Below are positions 27,577 to 36,216 of a stretch of DNA of 57,844 bases, one piece after another. The notes under the pieces are model-generated. The model saw nothing but the letters and a program-made list of their open reading frames with translations, was not told the origin of the DNA and ran no database searches. Source of the DNA: Anaerolineales bacterium (GTDB lineage Bacteria > Chloroflexota > Anaerolineae > Anaerolineales > UBA6663). Positions within the stretch are counted from its first letter, which is position 1. The number at the start of each line of letters is the position of its first letter. A program made the translations under genes and the position numbers. The stretch is from positions 1-57,844 of the forward strand of contig JADZEK010000124.1 in NCBI GenBank assembly GCA_020850595.1, written 5' to 3'.

Positions 27577-28764
27577 ATGCGTATAACTAAACAAGCGAGC
27601 GGCGGGCGTGGAGAGTATGAACTGGCCGACGATGCACCTGACGGCACAAAGCCGGCCGACTTGTTGGACCTTTCCATGAAGGTTGTGGTGGGCAAACACG
27701 TCATTGACACTCAAATACATATACCGCGAGATGAGGATGAAAGACAGGGTAAGTACCGCCTCCGAAGGATTAAGCGCAACGGGGGTTATCCACAAGTTTC
27801 ATTGCAAATGGCCAGCATCTTGCTTCTGCCTCGTCCGATTCGCGACGAAGCCAAGGCTGGCGCCGGAGAACCTGTCTTTCAAAATAACAGCTACCTGATC
27901 AAGAATATCAGTATTCAAGATGTACGCTCCAGGGATACGACGTCGTTTACTGTTACGATAGATTTGGTCGAAGGAAATAACAACACTATCGCGGCGGATG
28001 AAATCCCCGTCGACAAACGTATGCGCACAATTGAGGCGCTATGGGATAGTCTTGACAAGCTGCCGGCATCCATCTCAGAACTATTGCGCAAGCACAGGGC
28101 TTATGTTGTGTCCGGCAAACCAATGCCGAATGCTGCCACTAGCCTTGTTGAGGAATTACAAAAAGAGGTAGCAAGAAACTGCGCGGATTATGAAGTGTCA
28201 TACTCTGATCAAACTGATCCTTTGCCAGCCTTGCAGGAAATGCTCCGCAGTGTCGCAACAGACCGTCCGCCAGCTATAGAGCAGATTGAGCCGGAAGCAA
28301 TAGAGCTAAAGAAACGAGTACAGGAGAAATGGCTCTATTATGCCGCTCATAGAGGCCCGGCTAGTATCCGATTTCGAAAGGCGGTGATGGCTGCTTATGA
28401 GCATACTTGTGTTGCTTGTGGCAGCCGTTTCCCTAAGACTCGAATAACCAACCAGTCAGGAATTGATGCTGCTCACATATTGCCGTGGTCGGAATATGAC
28501 CTTGATAAGGTCTCCAATGGCCTGGCACTATGCCGTCTGCACCATTGGGCATTCGATCAGCGTATATTGCAGGTTACCTTTCGCAATGGAATATACAGCA
28601 TTGAACTGTCGGCACCGGCTTTAGCTCAACTAACCGAACCGAAATTTAGCATCACTGTTCTCAAGTTGGTAGTTGGACAGATACCCCTAAGCCGGCTACC
28701 CAAATCAGAAAAGGACAGACCAGATCCTAGACTACTGCAGCGTCTAGTAGACGAAGCTGTGTAG
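27577..28764 (+). CDS. HNH restriction endonuclease (putative)
   Basis: A 395-residue protein whose C-terminal third is an HNH nuclease domain of the HNH_2 type: CVACGSRFPKT, the first catalytic His in IDAAHILPWSEYD, Asn in SNGLALCRLHHWAFD and the final His in the same segment. The N-terminal 270 residues have no recognised domain and probably read the DNA site. Position between vsr and a C5 methyltransferase gene, with a tail-to-tail overlap of 38 bases with the latter, supports a type II restriction role. The ATG at 27577 is chosen because GGAGAGG lies 3 bases before it; an ATG at 27562 is in frame but lacks a ribosome site. Confidence 0.85.
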   Translation: MRITKQASGGRGEYELADDAPDGTKPADLLDLSMKVVVGKHVIDTQIHIPRDEDERQGKYRLRRIKRNGGYPQVSLQMASILLLPRPIRDEAKAGAGEPVFQNNSYLIKNISIQDVRSRDTTSFTVTIDLVEGNNNTIAADEIPVDKRMRTIEALWDSLDKLPASISELLRKHRAYVVSGKPMPNAATSLVEELQKEVARNCADYEVSYSDQTDPLPALQEMLRSVATDRPPAIEQIEPEAIELKKRVQEKWLYYAAHRGPASIRFRKAVMAAYEHTCVACGSRFPKTRITNQSGIDAAHILPWSEYDLDKVSNGLALCRLHHWAFDQRILQVTFRNGIYSIELSAPALAQLTEPKFSITVLKLVVGQIPLSRLPKSEKDRPDPRLLQRLVDEAV

Positions 28765-29734
28765 AAAGTTGTGGCGCTTCGTATGCGACCTGACTGTTTC
28801 GGAGCCGCTGCAAAACCGGCAAGGTTCTGCCGGCCAACCATTCGATGACAGGAACACTTACCGCATTGCCTAGAGCCGTATAACGCAGTGTGTCCATCTT
28901 GTCGACATCAACACTGGGTCTGTCCAACAGCGTCCATCCTGGTGGAAAGCCTTGAACTCGTTCACTCTCTAGCGGTGTCAGCCGCCTCACGCGGCCATCC
29001 GGGTAAGATACGTAAGTACGGCTCCAATCTGTACCTGTGTGACGCGCCGAACACGCATAAAGGCAGTAAGCAATACCCTGCACTATTGGCCCTGTGAGAG
29101 GATCTCCAAAGCTTTTCTTAAAGGGGGAAATAACCCTCTGCCCATCTTGTCCGCTCGTCGCAATATCCCGCGGGCTGCATTCGGGCTCAAAAAGAATCTC
29201 TGCGGGACCTCGCCCGTCGCGATAGCATCCAACAATATAGACTCTTTGGCGAGATTGGGGGACTCCGAAGTGCTTGCTGTTAAGCACACGCCATCCCACA
29301 CCATACCCGAGCTCGGCCAGCGTGTTAATGACGATTCGGAAGTCTCGTCCACCATGGCTTGAGAGTAGACCCGGAACATTTTCGATGACAACAATTCGGG
29401 GGCGTGATCCTTCAATAAGTCGAGCAAATTGATAAAAGAGTCCAGATCGCTTTCCTTTAAGCCCTGCGCGAGGCCCCATTCGCGCAACTGAGACATCCTG
29501 GCAGGGGAATCCTCCGACCCAAATGTCTGAAACAGGGACATCTGCATCCTTCACCTCGCGTATATCTCCCAGCCTCTTGACGTCCGGCCAATGCTTTGTA
29601 AGAATATCCACACAAAAAGGCTCAATCTCGCATTGCGTGGTGATTCGGAACCCTGCACGTTCAAAGGCAAGATCAAAGCCACCTATGCCGGAAAAAAACG
29701 AAGCTACAGTAGGTTGAGCTAGAGCTGTCATCAT
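28727..29734 (-). CDS. DNA (cytosine-5) methyltransferase
   Basis: A 335-residue m5C methyltransferase with the family motifs in order: motif I ASFFSGIGGFDLAFERAGF, motif IV GGFPCQDVS with the catalytic Cys, motif VI VIENVPGLL, motif VIII QSRQRVYIVG and motif X ALGNAVSVPV. The target recognition region lies between about residues 195 and 290. It protects the host site from the partner HNH nuclease. Two adjacent ATG codons (29734 and 29731) are possible; a TATACT (29739-29744) lies 4 or 7 bases upstream, so the mRNA may be leaderless and the second ATG may be used. The recognition site cannot be deduced. Confidence 0.93.
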   Translation of the reverse strand: MMTALAQPTVASFFSGIGGFDLAFERAGFRITTQCEIEPFCVDILTKHWPDVKRLGDIREVKDADVPVSDIWVGGFPCQDVSVARMGPRAGLKGKRSGLFYQFARLIEGSRPRIVVIENVPGLLSSHGGRDFRIVINTLAELGYGVGWRVLNSKHFGVPQSRQRVYIVGCYRDGRGPAEILFEPECSPRDIATSGQDGQRVISPFKKSFGDPLTGPIVQGIAYCLYACSARHTGTDWSRTYVSYPDGRVRRLTPLESERVQGFPPGWTLLDRPSVDVDKMDTLRYTALGNAVSVPVIEWLAGRTLPVLQRLRNSQVAYEAPQLSTQLRLLDAAVV

Positions 29735-29833
29735 TCGGAGTATATAGAATTACGACAAATTAGATAGTGAAAAATGACTCGTTCATCAACGGATACTATA
29801 CTGTCAAAATGGCAGATTTGTTCTACACAATAT

Positions 29834-29845
29834 CCTAACGTTAGG
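29834..29845. promoter_or_regulatory. Perfect 12-base palindrome in the divergent control region
   Basis: CCTAACGTTAGG lies between the methyltransferase start and the start of the small divergent gene at 29866. Perfect palindromes of this kind are often dimeric repressor sites. The methyltransferase or the small Cys/His protein could be the binder, but no helix-turn-helix is evident in either. Confidence 0.4.
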
Positions 29846-29865
29846 TTTTTGTCAATACTCATATT

Positions 29866-30141
29866 ATGAATTCATCCCACGACTTTCCAAACAGCGAATC
29901 AACTCCGGAGATGCTTGCGGACGATGCCAAGGAAGAAGCCGCAAGGCTCCTCGGGAAATCAAAGTCGGAGCGCAAGACAAATACTTCGCGCTCTAATGGA
30001 AAAAAGGGCGGCAGGCCATGTACTCCGCTCGAAGAATTGGAGTGCACGTGTGGTAGTACGCCTTCTGGAAAGCACAAAGCGACCTGCCCACGCGGGCGAG
30101 CGCTTAGGCGAAGGCAATCACGCAGCCCTGATCTATCTTAG
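29866..30141 (+). CDS. Small Cys/His-containing protein of unknown function
   Basis: A 91-residue hydrophilic protein, divergent from the methyltransferase gene. An acidic/Ala-rich N-terminal half (DDAKEEAARLLGKSKSE) is followed by a basic stretch and a possible metal-binding knuckle Cys-Thr-Cys-Gly, then His and Cys (C-x-C-x9-H-x3-C), and a basic tail RGRALRRRQSR. No clear ribosome site precedes the ATG at 29866; the Met at codon 20 is an alternative. I do not recognise the family. Its place in the island suggests a link to the restriction-modification genes, perhaps DNA binding, but it could be a remnant. Confidence 0.5.
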   Translation: MNSSHDFPNSESTPEMLADDAKEEAARLLGKSKSERKTNTSRSNGKKGGRPCTPLEELECTCGSTPSGKHKATCPRGRALRRRQSRSPDLS

Positions 30142-30231
30142 TGATAGCTTAGTCACAACACCCCTCCGATAGCAGAAGTGTTGGCTTCCAAAGAGACCTA
30201 AGGTTATGGCTGGACGAATTTCAGGGCTTAG

Positions 30232-30447
30232 TCAGCTGTACAGCGCTAGCTCGGCTTCAAGAATGCTGATTGCCTCGGCGAGCGTGACATCTTGTTGGCC
30301 GGCGTCATTCAGGAATGTAAATCCGCCGTGCGGAAGCGGCCTAAAAATCAAGCCATCTACGCTAGCCTCGGAGCCCGGTGATGAAATGACTGCGTAGGGA
30401 GGAAAGCTCTTAACTATATACGCCATCAATTGCTCATAGTCACTCAT
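30232..30447 (-). CDS. Small acidic protein of unknown function
   Basis: A 71-residue protein starting MSDYEQLMAYIVK, with a strong GGAGG ribosome site 5 bases before the ATG at 30447. It contains a beta-rich middle (AVISSPGSEASVDGLIFR) and a C-terminal helix (TLAEAISILEAELALY). I do not recognise it. It sits at the right end of the A+T-rich island, just before the composition returns to normal. The good ribosome site and intact frame argue that it is real. Confidence 0.6.
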   Translation of the reverse strand: MSDYEQLMAYIVKSFPPYAVISSPGSEASVDGLIFRPLPHGGFTFLNDAGQQDVTLAEAISILEAELALYS

Positions 30448-30564
30448 TGCGTCCTCCTGCGCCAAGCAACAGGCCTAACCCATCCTGTTGCCGAAGAAGG
30501 TTGTTCTCGGCTACCAGAAGTGTAGCAGCAGCCACTTCGCTGTCAATCCTTCCAGATATGATAA

Positions 30565-30608
30565 GAACACGCCCGGCCGGAGCGCCGCTGCCCCGGCTCG
30601 GCGTGTTC
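30565..30608 (-). terminator. Probable terminator after the propeller lipoprotein gene
   Basis: GAACACGCC (30565-30573) pairs with GGCGTGTTC (30600-30608), with an inner CCGG pairing. It begins 19 bases past the lipoprotein stop. The T-run on the minus strand (TTATC) is weak. Confidence 0.5.
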
Positions 30609-30627
30609 ATCGTTCAGTGCGTCGCGC

Positions 30628-32127
30628 TTACGGCTGGCGCACGTCGAGCGTCACCTGCTCGCCCAGGCTGCCGGCCAGCAGCACCGGCTCGCTGCCGAGC
30701 GTTTGGCGGTAGAGCGACCAGGTGTCGGCCGCGCCCAGCTTGGCGATGAAGACCATGGTCGTGCCGTCTTGCCACTCCAGCGCCCACAGCGCGGCCAGGC
30801 CGTTGGCGAAGGTCTGCACGCTCTCGGCGGTGGTGCCGGTGACGTAGCCCTGTCCTGGCGCGCCCAGCGGCGTGACGGCATATTGGAAGTAGGTCGAGTC
30901 CGGCGACCACTGGCCGCCGCTCAGGAACAGCGTCGGCCCCATGCTGCGGTCGGCCACCGTGCCGTCGGCCAGGAACTCTAATTGGTGGAAGACCTCGCCG
31001 GTGCCGTCGGGCTGCGAGACCGAGTAGACCACAAAGCGGCCGTTGGGCGCGTATTGCGGCGGCGTGACCATGCCGCCGAAGACGATGTTGATGGGCTGGC
31101 TGGTCAGCGGCGTGACGATGCCGTCTACCCCCACGCGGTAGAAGTCGGCGCGCGCGTCGGCGGCCATGGGGTCGGGGGAGGGGATGCTGACGTTGAAGAA
31201 CGTGCCATCGGCCCCCCACTGGATGAAGGGCTTATAGGCATATTCGCTGTAGGTCAGGATGGCCGGGAAGGTGATGACGTCCTGGCGGTAGTTGCCGCCG
31301 TCGGCGTTCACCAGGTCGAGGCCGGTGGGGCGCGCGATGGCGACGGTTTGCCCATTGGGCGAGACGGCAAACGCGCCCGCCGCGCCGGCCGGCAGCAGCG
31401 CGGTGACCACGCCCGTGTCCACGTTCACGGTCCACAGGTCGCTGTTGATGTACTCGCCCGGGCCGAACGGCCCGCCGGCGGGGATGTAGCGGGTGTCGAA
31501 AACCAGCGTGTGCGTGCCTGCCAGCCACTGGTAGCTCTTGGGCGAGTTGATGGTGGTGTCGCCGCCGCTGGGCAGCGCCGCCGTGCCGACGAGCAGGCGC
31601 GCATCGCCGCCGGCCGCACTGACCACCCACAGCTCGGACACGCCGTCGGTGGCGGTAGCGAGCTGGAAGGCAATCAGCGTGCCGTCGGGCGAGATGCGCG
31701 GGCCACTCGGCTGGTTGCCGGTCGCCAGCACCACGGGCGCGCCGCCGGCGTCCAGGCAGTACAGGTTGCCGGTGTGCACCGGCGCGGCTGGGTCGGCCCC
31801 AAGCGAAAAGTCGGCATAGGCGATGGCGCAGGTCGGCCCGGCCGGGGCGGCGGTGGCCGGGGGCGCTTCCGTCGGCGTCTCGGCGGTCGGCTCTTCGGCG
31901 GTTGGCTCTTCGGTGGTGGGCGGCGCGCCGGCCTCCGGCGTGGCCGTGGGGACATCCGGCGTCGTCACCAACGCGGTGGCGGTGAGGGCGGCGGCGGTGG
32001 CCACGTTGCCCACGGCGTCGGTCGGCTGGTCGGGGCCGCCGCCGCCGAACGTGGCGCAGGCCAGCCCGGCCAGCGCCAGGGCGGCCACGGGCAGCCACTG
32101 CCAGAGCTTCAGAGTCTTAGTCGGCAT
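30628..32127 (-). CDS. Secreted TolB-like propeller lipoprotein
   Basis: A 499-residue protein. The start at 32127 gives a classic lipoprotein signal (hydrophobic segment ending LAGLAC; the Cys is near residue 24). A Thr/Glu/Pro-rich linker (to about 105) contains repeated TAEEPT-type units, followed by a beta-propeller with TolB/WD40-like blades, for example ISPDGTLIAFQLAT, VSPNGQTVAIAR, YAPNGRFVVYSVS and WSPDSTYFQYAV. It is anchored outside the membrane and probably binds a ligand or partner; no enzymatic residues are evident. A TATAAT lies at 32210-32215, leaving a leader of about 80 bases. Confidence 0.85.
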   Translation of the reverse strand: MPTKTLKLWQWLPVAALALAGLACATFGGGGPDQPTDAVGNVATAAALTATALVTTPDVPTATPEAGAPPTTEEPTAEEPTAETPTEAPPATAAPAGPTCAIAYADFSLGADPAAPVHTGNLYCLDAGGAPVVLATGNQPSGPRISPDGTLIAFQLATATDGVSELWVVSAAGGDARLLVGTAALPSGGDTTINSPKSYQWLAGTHTLVFDTRYIPAGGPFGPGEYINSDLWTVNVDTGVVTALLPAGAAGAFAVSPNGQTVAIARPTGLDLVNADGGNYRQDVITFPAILTYSEYAYKPFIQWGADGTFFNVSIPSPDPMAADARADFYRVGVDGIVTPLTSQPINIVFGGMVTPPQYAPNGRFVVYSVSQPDGTGEVFHQLEFLADGTVADRSMGPTLFLSGGQWSPDSTYFQYAVTPLGAPGQGYVTGTTAESVQTFANGLAALWALEWQDGTTMVFIAKLGAADTWSLYRQTLGSEPVLLAGSLGEQVTLDVRQP

Positions 32128-32231
32128 ACACACCTCGCGCACGGCCAGCGGCCCGCAATAACAAACTGCGTGCCGCACCACGCGCACGCAGGCCCAAAGG
32201 TAGCGCGGGATTATAGCACGGCCAAGACATC

Positions 32232-32259
32232 AGCCACGAATTGGCGCGAATTACACGAA
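32232..32259 (+). repeat. Intergenic repeat family 2, copy c
   Basis: AGCCACGAATTGGCGCGAATTACACGAA is a diverged copy of the CCACGAATTAGCACGAATT unit, upstream of the lipoprotein gene. The rest of 32128-32340 shows only the lipoprotein promoter. Confidence 0.5.
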
Positions 32260-32342
32260 GGGGACTATTCAGGGCCATGGTCGCGTGCGGGGCTGAGAAG
32301 GTGGGGGCAGGCCCCTGCACTTGAGTCGCCAGCCGCCGGAAC

Positions 32343-32373
32343 AAAAAGAGACCGGGATGACCAGTCTCTTTTT
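32343..32373 (-). terminator. Terminator of the prs operon
   Basis: AAAAAGAGAC (32343-32352) pairs with GTCTCTTTTT (32364-32373), with two further G-C pairs inside. The A/T-flanked stem works on both strands. It lies 26 bases past the prs stop. Confidence 0.8.
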
Positions 32374-32398
32374 TGCCGGCGCCCTTCTCGGCACTGCC

Positions 32399-33370
32399 CT
32401 ACTCGTTGAACCTCTCGCCGACGCTGCGGCCCTCGTGCGCGCGGCGGATGACTTCGCCCAGCAGCGGGGCGACCGAGAGCACGGTCAGGTTGGGCAGCTG
32501 CTTGGCGGGCGGCACGGCCACGGTGTCGGTGGTGACGATCTCGCGGATGGGCAGGCTGCCGAGCCGCTCGACGGCCGGCGGCGAGAAGATGGGGTGGACG
32601 AAGGATAGGTAGATGTCGCGCGCGCCGTGGTTCTTGACGATCTCGACCGCCTGCGTCACCGAGCCGCCCGTGTCTACTTCGTCGTCCACGATGATGACGT
32701 CGCGGCCGTCCACCTCGCCGATGATGGTCATGGCCTGAGCGTTGGCGTCGTTGCCGGTGCGGCGTTTTTCGATGAAGGCCATGCTGGCGCCCAGGCGGGC
32801 GGCGAAGTTGCGGCCCTTCTTGGCGAAGCCCAGGTCGGCGGTCACGATCACCGGGTCTACCAGCGCGGCGCGCTTCTGCACGAAGTACTCGCTGAGCAGG
32901 TGGAAGGCGGTGAGCACGTCGCCGGGGATGGAGAAGAAGCCCTGAATCTGCCCGGCGTGCAGGTCCATGCAGATGTAGCGGTCGGCCCCGGCGACTTCGA
33001 GCATGTCGGCCACCAGGCGGGCGGTGATGGGCACGCGCGGCTGGTCTTTCTTGTCGGAGCGGGCGTAGGCCAGGTAGGGGATGACGGCCGTGATGCGCGC
33101 GGCCGAGTCGAGCTTGAGGGTCTGGATGGTGATGAGCAGTTCCAGCAGGTTGTCGCTGACGGGCGCGGACGTGCCCTGGATGACATACACATCTTTGCCG
33201 CGCACGCTGCTGTGCAGGCGCACGAAGATGTTCTCGTTGGGGAACTTGATGATGTCGCGCCCGCCGAGCGGCAGGCCGAGGTACTGGGCGATGGCCCCGG
33301 CCAGGGCCGGGCAGGCAGTGCCGCTGAAGAGCTTGATGTCACCGTACATGGGGTCGCGATGGGCTGGCAT
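32399..33370 (-). CDS. prs: Ribose-phosphate pyrophosphokinase
   Basis: A 323-residue cytoplasmic enzyme that makes 5-phosphoribosyl-1-diphosphate from ribose 5-phosphate and ATP for nucleotide, His and Trp synthesis. Hallmarks are visible: KFPNENIFVRLHSSVRGKDVYVIQ (in two parts, near residues 43-66), PYLAYARSDKK, the flexible-loop and metal region DLHAGQIQGFF, and the PRPP loop VIIVDDEVDTGGS. The length is normal for the class I enzyme. It lies 31 bases after the GNAT gene in a likely four-gene operon with meaB and the mutase subunit. A shorter start at Met8 is possible. Confidence 0.94.
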   Translation of the reverse strand: MPAHRDPMYGDIKLFSGTACPALAGAIAQYLGLPLGGRDIIKFPNENIFVRLHSSVRGKDVYVIQGTSAPVSDNLLELLITIQTLKLDSAARITAVIPYLAYARSDKKDQPRVPITARLVADMLEVAGADRYICMDLHAGQIQGFFSIPGDVLTAFHLLSEYFVQKRAALVDPVIVTADLGFAKKGRNFAARLGASMAFIEKRRTGNDANAQAMTIIGEVDGRDVIIVDDEVDTGGSVTQAVEIVKNHGARDIYLSFVHPIFSPPAVERLGSLPIREIVTTDTVAVPPAKQLPNLTVLSVAPLLGEVIRRAHEGRSVGERFNE

Positions 33371-33401
33371 ATGGGCGGGGGTAATCGGCGGCGCGCGGCC
33401 G

Positions 33402-33959
33402 CTAGCTGACGGCGGGCGGCTGGCCCCATTCGCTGCGCAGCGCGCCCATCAGCAGCGTGTCGCGGTAGGCGCCGTTGGAGAAGTTATCCTGCCGCAGGCG
33501 GCCTTCGTGCACGAAGCCGGCCTTCTCATAGGCGCGGATGGCGCGGCCGTTGTCGGCGTAGACGCGCAGGAAGATGCGGTGCAGGTTGAGGGTGAAGAAG
33601 CCGAAGGCCACCAGGGTCTGCACCGCGTCGGTGCCGTAGCCGCGGTTCCAGTAGTCGCGCGCGCCGATGACGATGCCCAGTTCGGCGTTGTGGTGGCGCC
33701 ACTCGATGTTGTGGAAGCCGCAGCCGCCGATGTGCACCCACGGGCCGACGGCCATGTCGGCCGGCTGGGCGTCAATGGCCCAGGCCTGGGCGTCGCCGGC
33801 CTGGAGGTTGCGCTCGTACCACTTCTCTTCTTGGGCCTGGCTCACCGGCAGGTGCAGGGCCAGGTTTACGCGCACGTCGGGGTCCGCGAACCACTTGACG
33901 TAGCGCGGCAGGTCGTCCTTTTCCACCGGGCGCAGGCGAACGCGTTGGCCGAGGATCAT
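33402..33959 (-). CDS. GNAT-family N-acetyltransferase (RimJ/RimL-like)
   Basis: A 185-residue acetyl-CoA-dependent acetyltransferase. The N-terminal RLRPVEKDDLPRYVKWFADPDV segment (in two parts) is typical of the RimJ/RimL subfamily, followed by the GIVIGARDYWNRGYGTDAV acetyl-CoA pyrophosphate loop (RGYGT) and the C-terminal VYADNGRAIRAYEKAGFVHEG. The substrate could be a protein N-terminus or a small amine and cannot be told from sequence. It lies 12 bases past the meaB stop. Confidence 0.88.
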   Translation of the reverse strand: MILGQRVRLRPVEKDDLPRYVKWFADPDVRVNLALHLPVSQAQEEKWYERNLQAGDAQAWAIDAQPADMAVGPWVHIGGCGFHNIEWRHHNAELGIVIGARDYWNRGYGTDAVQTLVAFGFFTLNLHRIFLRVYADNGRAIRAYEKAGFVHEGRLRQDNFSNGAYRDTLLMGALRSEWGQPPAVS

Positions 33960-33971
33960 GGTGACAGGCTC

Positions 33972-35078
33972 CTATCCACTCTGCTCTCCGGAGGGCGCAC
34001 CGCCCCCCGCGCCGGGCGCGCGCGCGGCGCGCCATTGTTCGGCTAAGGCCCACGCCGCCGCGCCGGGGTCGCAGACGCGGGCGGCCACCTGGTCGAGCGC
34101 CGCGGCCAGCGCCTCCGGCCCCACCTGGGCCAGCAGCGCGGCCAGGAGTTGGTCGCGCAGGCGGGCGGTTAGTTCGTGGGCCAACTGCTCGCGCTGCCGC
34201 CGCTCCAACTCGCCGCTGGCTTGCAGATAGGCGCGGTGGGCGTCGAGCGCGGCCAGCAATTCATCCAGCCCCTTCCCCTCTGGGGCCACCGTCGCCAATA
34301 GCGGCGTCCGCCACAGGCCGGTGGGCGGCGCGCCTGGCTCCGCCGGTGCTCGCGGACCAGGCTGAGCGCCGGCGTATGCGTCGGCGGCCGCCCAGCGGCG
34401 CGCGGCCGGGTGGGCCAAATTGAGCGCGGCGCGCAGAGCCTTCAGGGCGGCGTCGGCCCCCGGCTGGTCGGCCTTGTTGACGACCAGGATGTCGGCTGCT
34501 TCGAGCAACCCGGCCTTAATGGCCTGCACGTCGTCGCCCAGGCCGGGCGCTTCGATCACAATGGTGGTGTGCGCGGTGCGGGCAATCTCCACTTCACTCT
34601 GCCCCGCGCCGACGGTCTCGATCAGGATGACGTCGTAGCCCGCGGCGTCGAGCACGCGCACGATGTCGGCGGTGGCGCGCGCTAGCCCGCCCAACGACCC
34701 GCGGCTGGCCAGCGAGCGAATGAACACGCCGGGGTCGCCGGCCAGGTCGCGCATGCGAATGCGGTCGCCCAGGATGGCCCCGCCGGTGAAGGGGCTGCTA
34801 GGGTCCACGGCCACAATCGCCACGCTGACGGCCGGGCGCTCGGGCGCGCCCTGCCGCAGTTGCCTGGCGAGCGCGTTCACCAGGCTGCTCTTGCCGCTGC
34901 CGGGCGGGCCGGTGAGGCCAATGATCCACGCGCCGCCGGTAAACGGGTAGAGCGCGGCCAGCGCGGCCTGGGCCGTGGGCGTGCCGTTCTCCACCTGGGT
35001 GAGCAGCCGGGCCAGGGCGCGGCGCTCGCCGGCCCGCACGGCCGCCGCCAGCGCGGCCCCGCTAGCTAGGCCGGACAC
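33972..35078 (-). CDS. meaB: MeaB/ArgK-type GTPase chaperone of methylmalonyl-CoA mutase
   Basis: A 368-residue G3E-type GTPase that guards adenosylcobalamin loading and repair of methylmalonyl-CoA mutase. It has the Walker [10 protein letters not shown] (near residue 57), [18 protein letters not shown], the Walker B/switch segment [13 protein letters not shown] and the base-recognition VVNKAD. It has a longer Ala/Pro-rich insertion around residues 235-265 than most MeaB proteins. The start overlaps the mutase B12-subunit gene by 17 bases, confirming that the two function together. Confidence 0.95.
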   Translation of the reverse strand: MSGLASGAALAAAVRAGERRALARLLTQVENGTPTAQAALAALYPFTGGAWIIGLTGPPGSGKSSLVNALARQLRQGAPERPAVSVAIVAVDPSSPFTGGAILGDRIRMRDLAGDPGVFIRSLASRGSLGGLARATADIVRVLDAAGYDVILIETVGAGQSEVEIARTAHTTIVIEAPGLGDDVQAIKAGLLEAADILVVNKADQPGADAALKALRAALNLAHPAARRWAAADAYAGAQPGPRAPAEPGAPPTGLWRTPLLATVAPEGKGLDELLAALDAHRAYLQASGELERRQREQLAHELTARLRDQLLAALLAQVGPEALAAALDQVAARVCDPGAAAWALAEQWRAARAPGAGGGAPSGEQSG

Positions 35079-35469
35079 TCGCGCGCACCGCGGCGACGAT
35101 GGTTTCGGTGCTGGCGCCGGGGCCGAACACCCCGGCCACGCCCAGGGCCGTGAGCGCGGGCAGGTCTTCGGTGGGGATGATGCCGCCGACGAAGACGCGC
35201 ACGTCGGCCAGGCCGTTGGCGCGCAGCAATTCCAAGATGCGCGGCACCAGGGCCATGTGCGCGCCGGAGAGGATCGAGAGGCCCACCACCGCCACGTCTT
35301 CTTGCAGCGCGGCCTCGGCGATCATCTCCGGCGTCTGGCGCAGGCCGGTGTAGACCACTTCCATGCCGGCGTCGCGCAGGGCGCGCGCGATGATCTTCGC
35401 GCCCCGGTCGTGGCCGTCGAGGCCGGGCTTGGCGACTAACACGCGGATTTTGGGTTCAGTTTCTGACAT
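35062..35469 (-). CDS. Methylmalonyl-CoA mutase B12-binding subunit
   Basis: A 135-residue cobalamin-binding subunit of a split mutase. The base-off/His-on B12 motif is GLDGHDRG (His20 the cobalt ligand), followed by the SxL equivalent GLSILSGAH and the loop VGGIIP. The mutase converts methylmalonyl-CoA to succinyl-CoA, or the reverse. The large catalytic subunit is not in this window, so it must be encoded elsewhere. The pairing with meaB favours methylmalonyl-CoA mutase over other B12 mutases, though isobutyryl- or ethylmalonyl-CoA mutase subunits look similar. A TATAAT lies at 35510-35515. Confidence 0.92.
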   Translation of the reverse strand: MSETEPKIRVLVAKPGLDGHDRGAKIIARALRDAGMEVVYTGLRQTPEMIAEAALQEDVAVVGLSILSGAHMALVPRILELLRANGLADVRVFVGGIIPTEDLPALTALGVAGVFGPGASTETIVAAVRASVRPS

Positions 35470-35625
35470 GTGGATCGGGGCGGCCCCAGCCGTCGGCGTT
35501 GATGCGCCGATTATACCGCAGGGCGCGCGGGGCGGCGCGCCTGGCTTAATAGTAGTGGGAGTGAATCAAACTATAATCTGTGCGATATCTACCAGCAACC
35601 GTCCTATCCACAGGAGAACGACACC

Positions 35626-36018
35626 ATGGGGACCGGCATTGATCTGGATCGCATTGAACCGGGGTTTCTCAAAGCCCAGCGCGAGCGCTGGAAGACCGCC
35701 AAGGCCAAGCACGCCGGCGCGCTGAAGGCCAAGAAGATCACCTTCAGCAAAGACCTCGGCCCCCTGCTCGACAAGCGCCCGCCGCTCTACAAGGCCATCC
35801 GCGAGTGGAAGGGCGGCGGCTCGCTGGCGACGGTCAAGGCCAAGTACGTGGCCATCAAGGCCAACGCCAAGGAAATCGAGACCGCCATCAAGGCTTACCA
35901 GAAACAGATCAAGGGCCTGGGCGGTGAGGCTGAGAAGGATTTGGGCGCGCTGCTCAGCGCGCTGCTCAGCGACGTGGTGAAGGTTGATTACGACTACACC
36001 AAGCAGACGGCCAAATAA
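35626..36018 (+). CDS. Small Lys-rich helical protein of unknown function
   Basis: A 130-residue, Lys-rich, apparently all-helical protein without signal peptide or Cys. The ATG is preceded by CAGGAGAACGACACC with a good ribosome site, a TATAAT lies at 35572-35577, and a strong terminator follows (36032-36068), so it is a single-gene unit. I do not recognise the family. Its layout (Trp-Lys-rich start, then a Lys-x-Thr/Leu-x segment, Leu-Gly and Ala/Lys helices) vaguely resembles the protein encoded at 53690-54337, which might be a distant relative. Confidence 0.75.
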   Translation: MGTGIDLDRIEPGFLKAQRERWKTAKAKHAGALKAKKITFSKDLGPLLDKRPPLYKAIREWKGGGSLATVKAKYVAIKANAKEIETAIKAYQKQIKGLGGEAEKDLGALLSALLSDVVKVDYDYTKQTAK

Positions 36019-36031
36019 ACGCCGGCCCGCG

Positions 36032-36068
36032 CCGCGCCCGAGGCCCACCGCCTCGGGCGCGGTTGTTT
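36032..36068 (+). terminator. Terminator after the small helical protein
   Basis: A perfect 13-bp stem (36032-36044 with 36050-36062, CCGCGCCCGAGGC) with a 5-base loop is followed by TTGTTT. Confidence 0.9.
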
Positions 36069-36181
36069 AAGATCCAGGCTGCGGCGCGCACAGCCCGGGC
36101 CGGTCGTGCCCCATGTGGCGCGGGCGGGCTGAACGCCGCCCACTGAGCCCTCAAACGCCTTTCTTACCAATACCGGCTCGC

Positions 36182-36209
36182 TTGCCCTGCGGCCTGAATT
36201 GCTTAGAAT
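36182..36209 (+). promoter_or_regulatory. Putative promoter of the histidine kinase pair
   Basis: TTGCCC (36182-36187) and TAGAAT (36204-36209) are separated by 16 bases. The -10 ends 7 bases before the ATG at 36217, so the transcript may be leaderless. Confidence 0.5.
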
Positions 36210-36216
36210 CCGCTCT

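Larger units (their letters stand above)
27000..30480. mobile_element. A+T-rich restriction-modification island
   Basis: Base composition drops sharply between about 27,030 and 30,480, codon use becomes A/T-ending, and the genes are of the restriction-modification type (Vsr, HNH nuclease, C5 methyltransferase, two small unknowns). On both sides the sequence returns to the G+C-rich style of the window. No integrase, transposase or flanking direct repeat was found, so the borders are approximate and the transfer mechanism is unknown. Confidence 0.65.

Noticed and set aside
27000..30480. Insertion sequence or prophage
   Set aside because: No transposase, integrase, tail or terminase gene and no visible flanking target duplication; the block is called an island only on composition and content.
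30982..32409. Open frame of 475 codons opposite the propeller lipoprotein
   Set aside because: Low-complexity Gly/Arg/Val composition, crosses the lipoprotein promoter, and the opposite strand has a clear signal peptide and blades.
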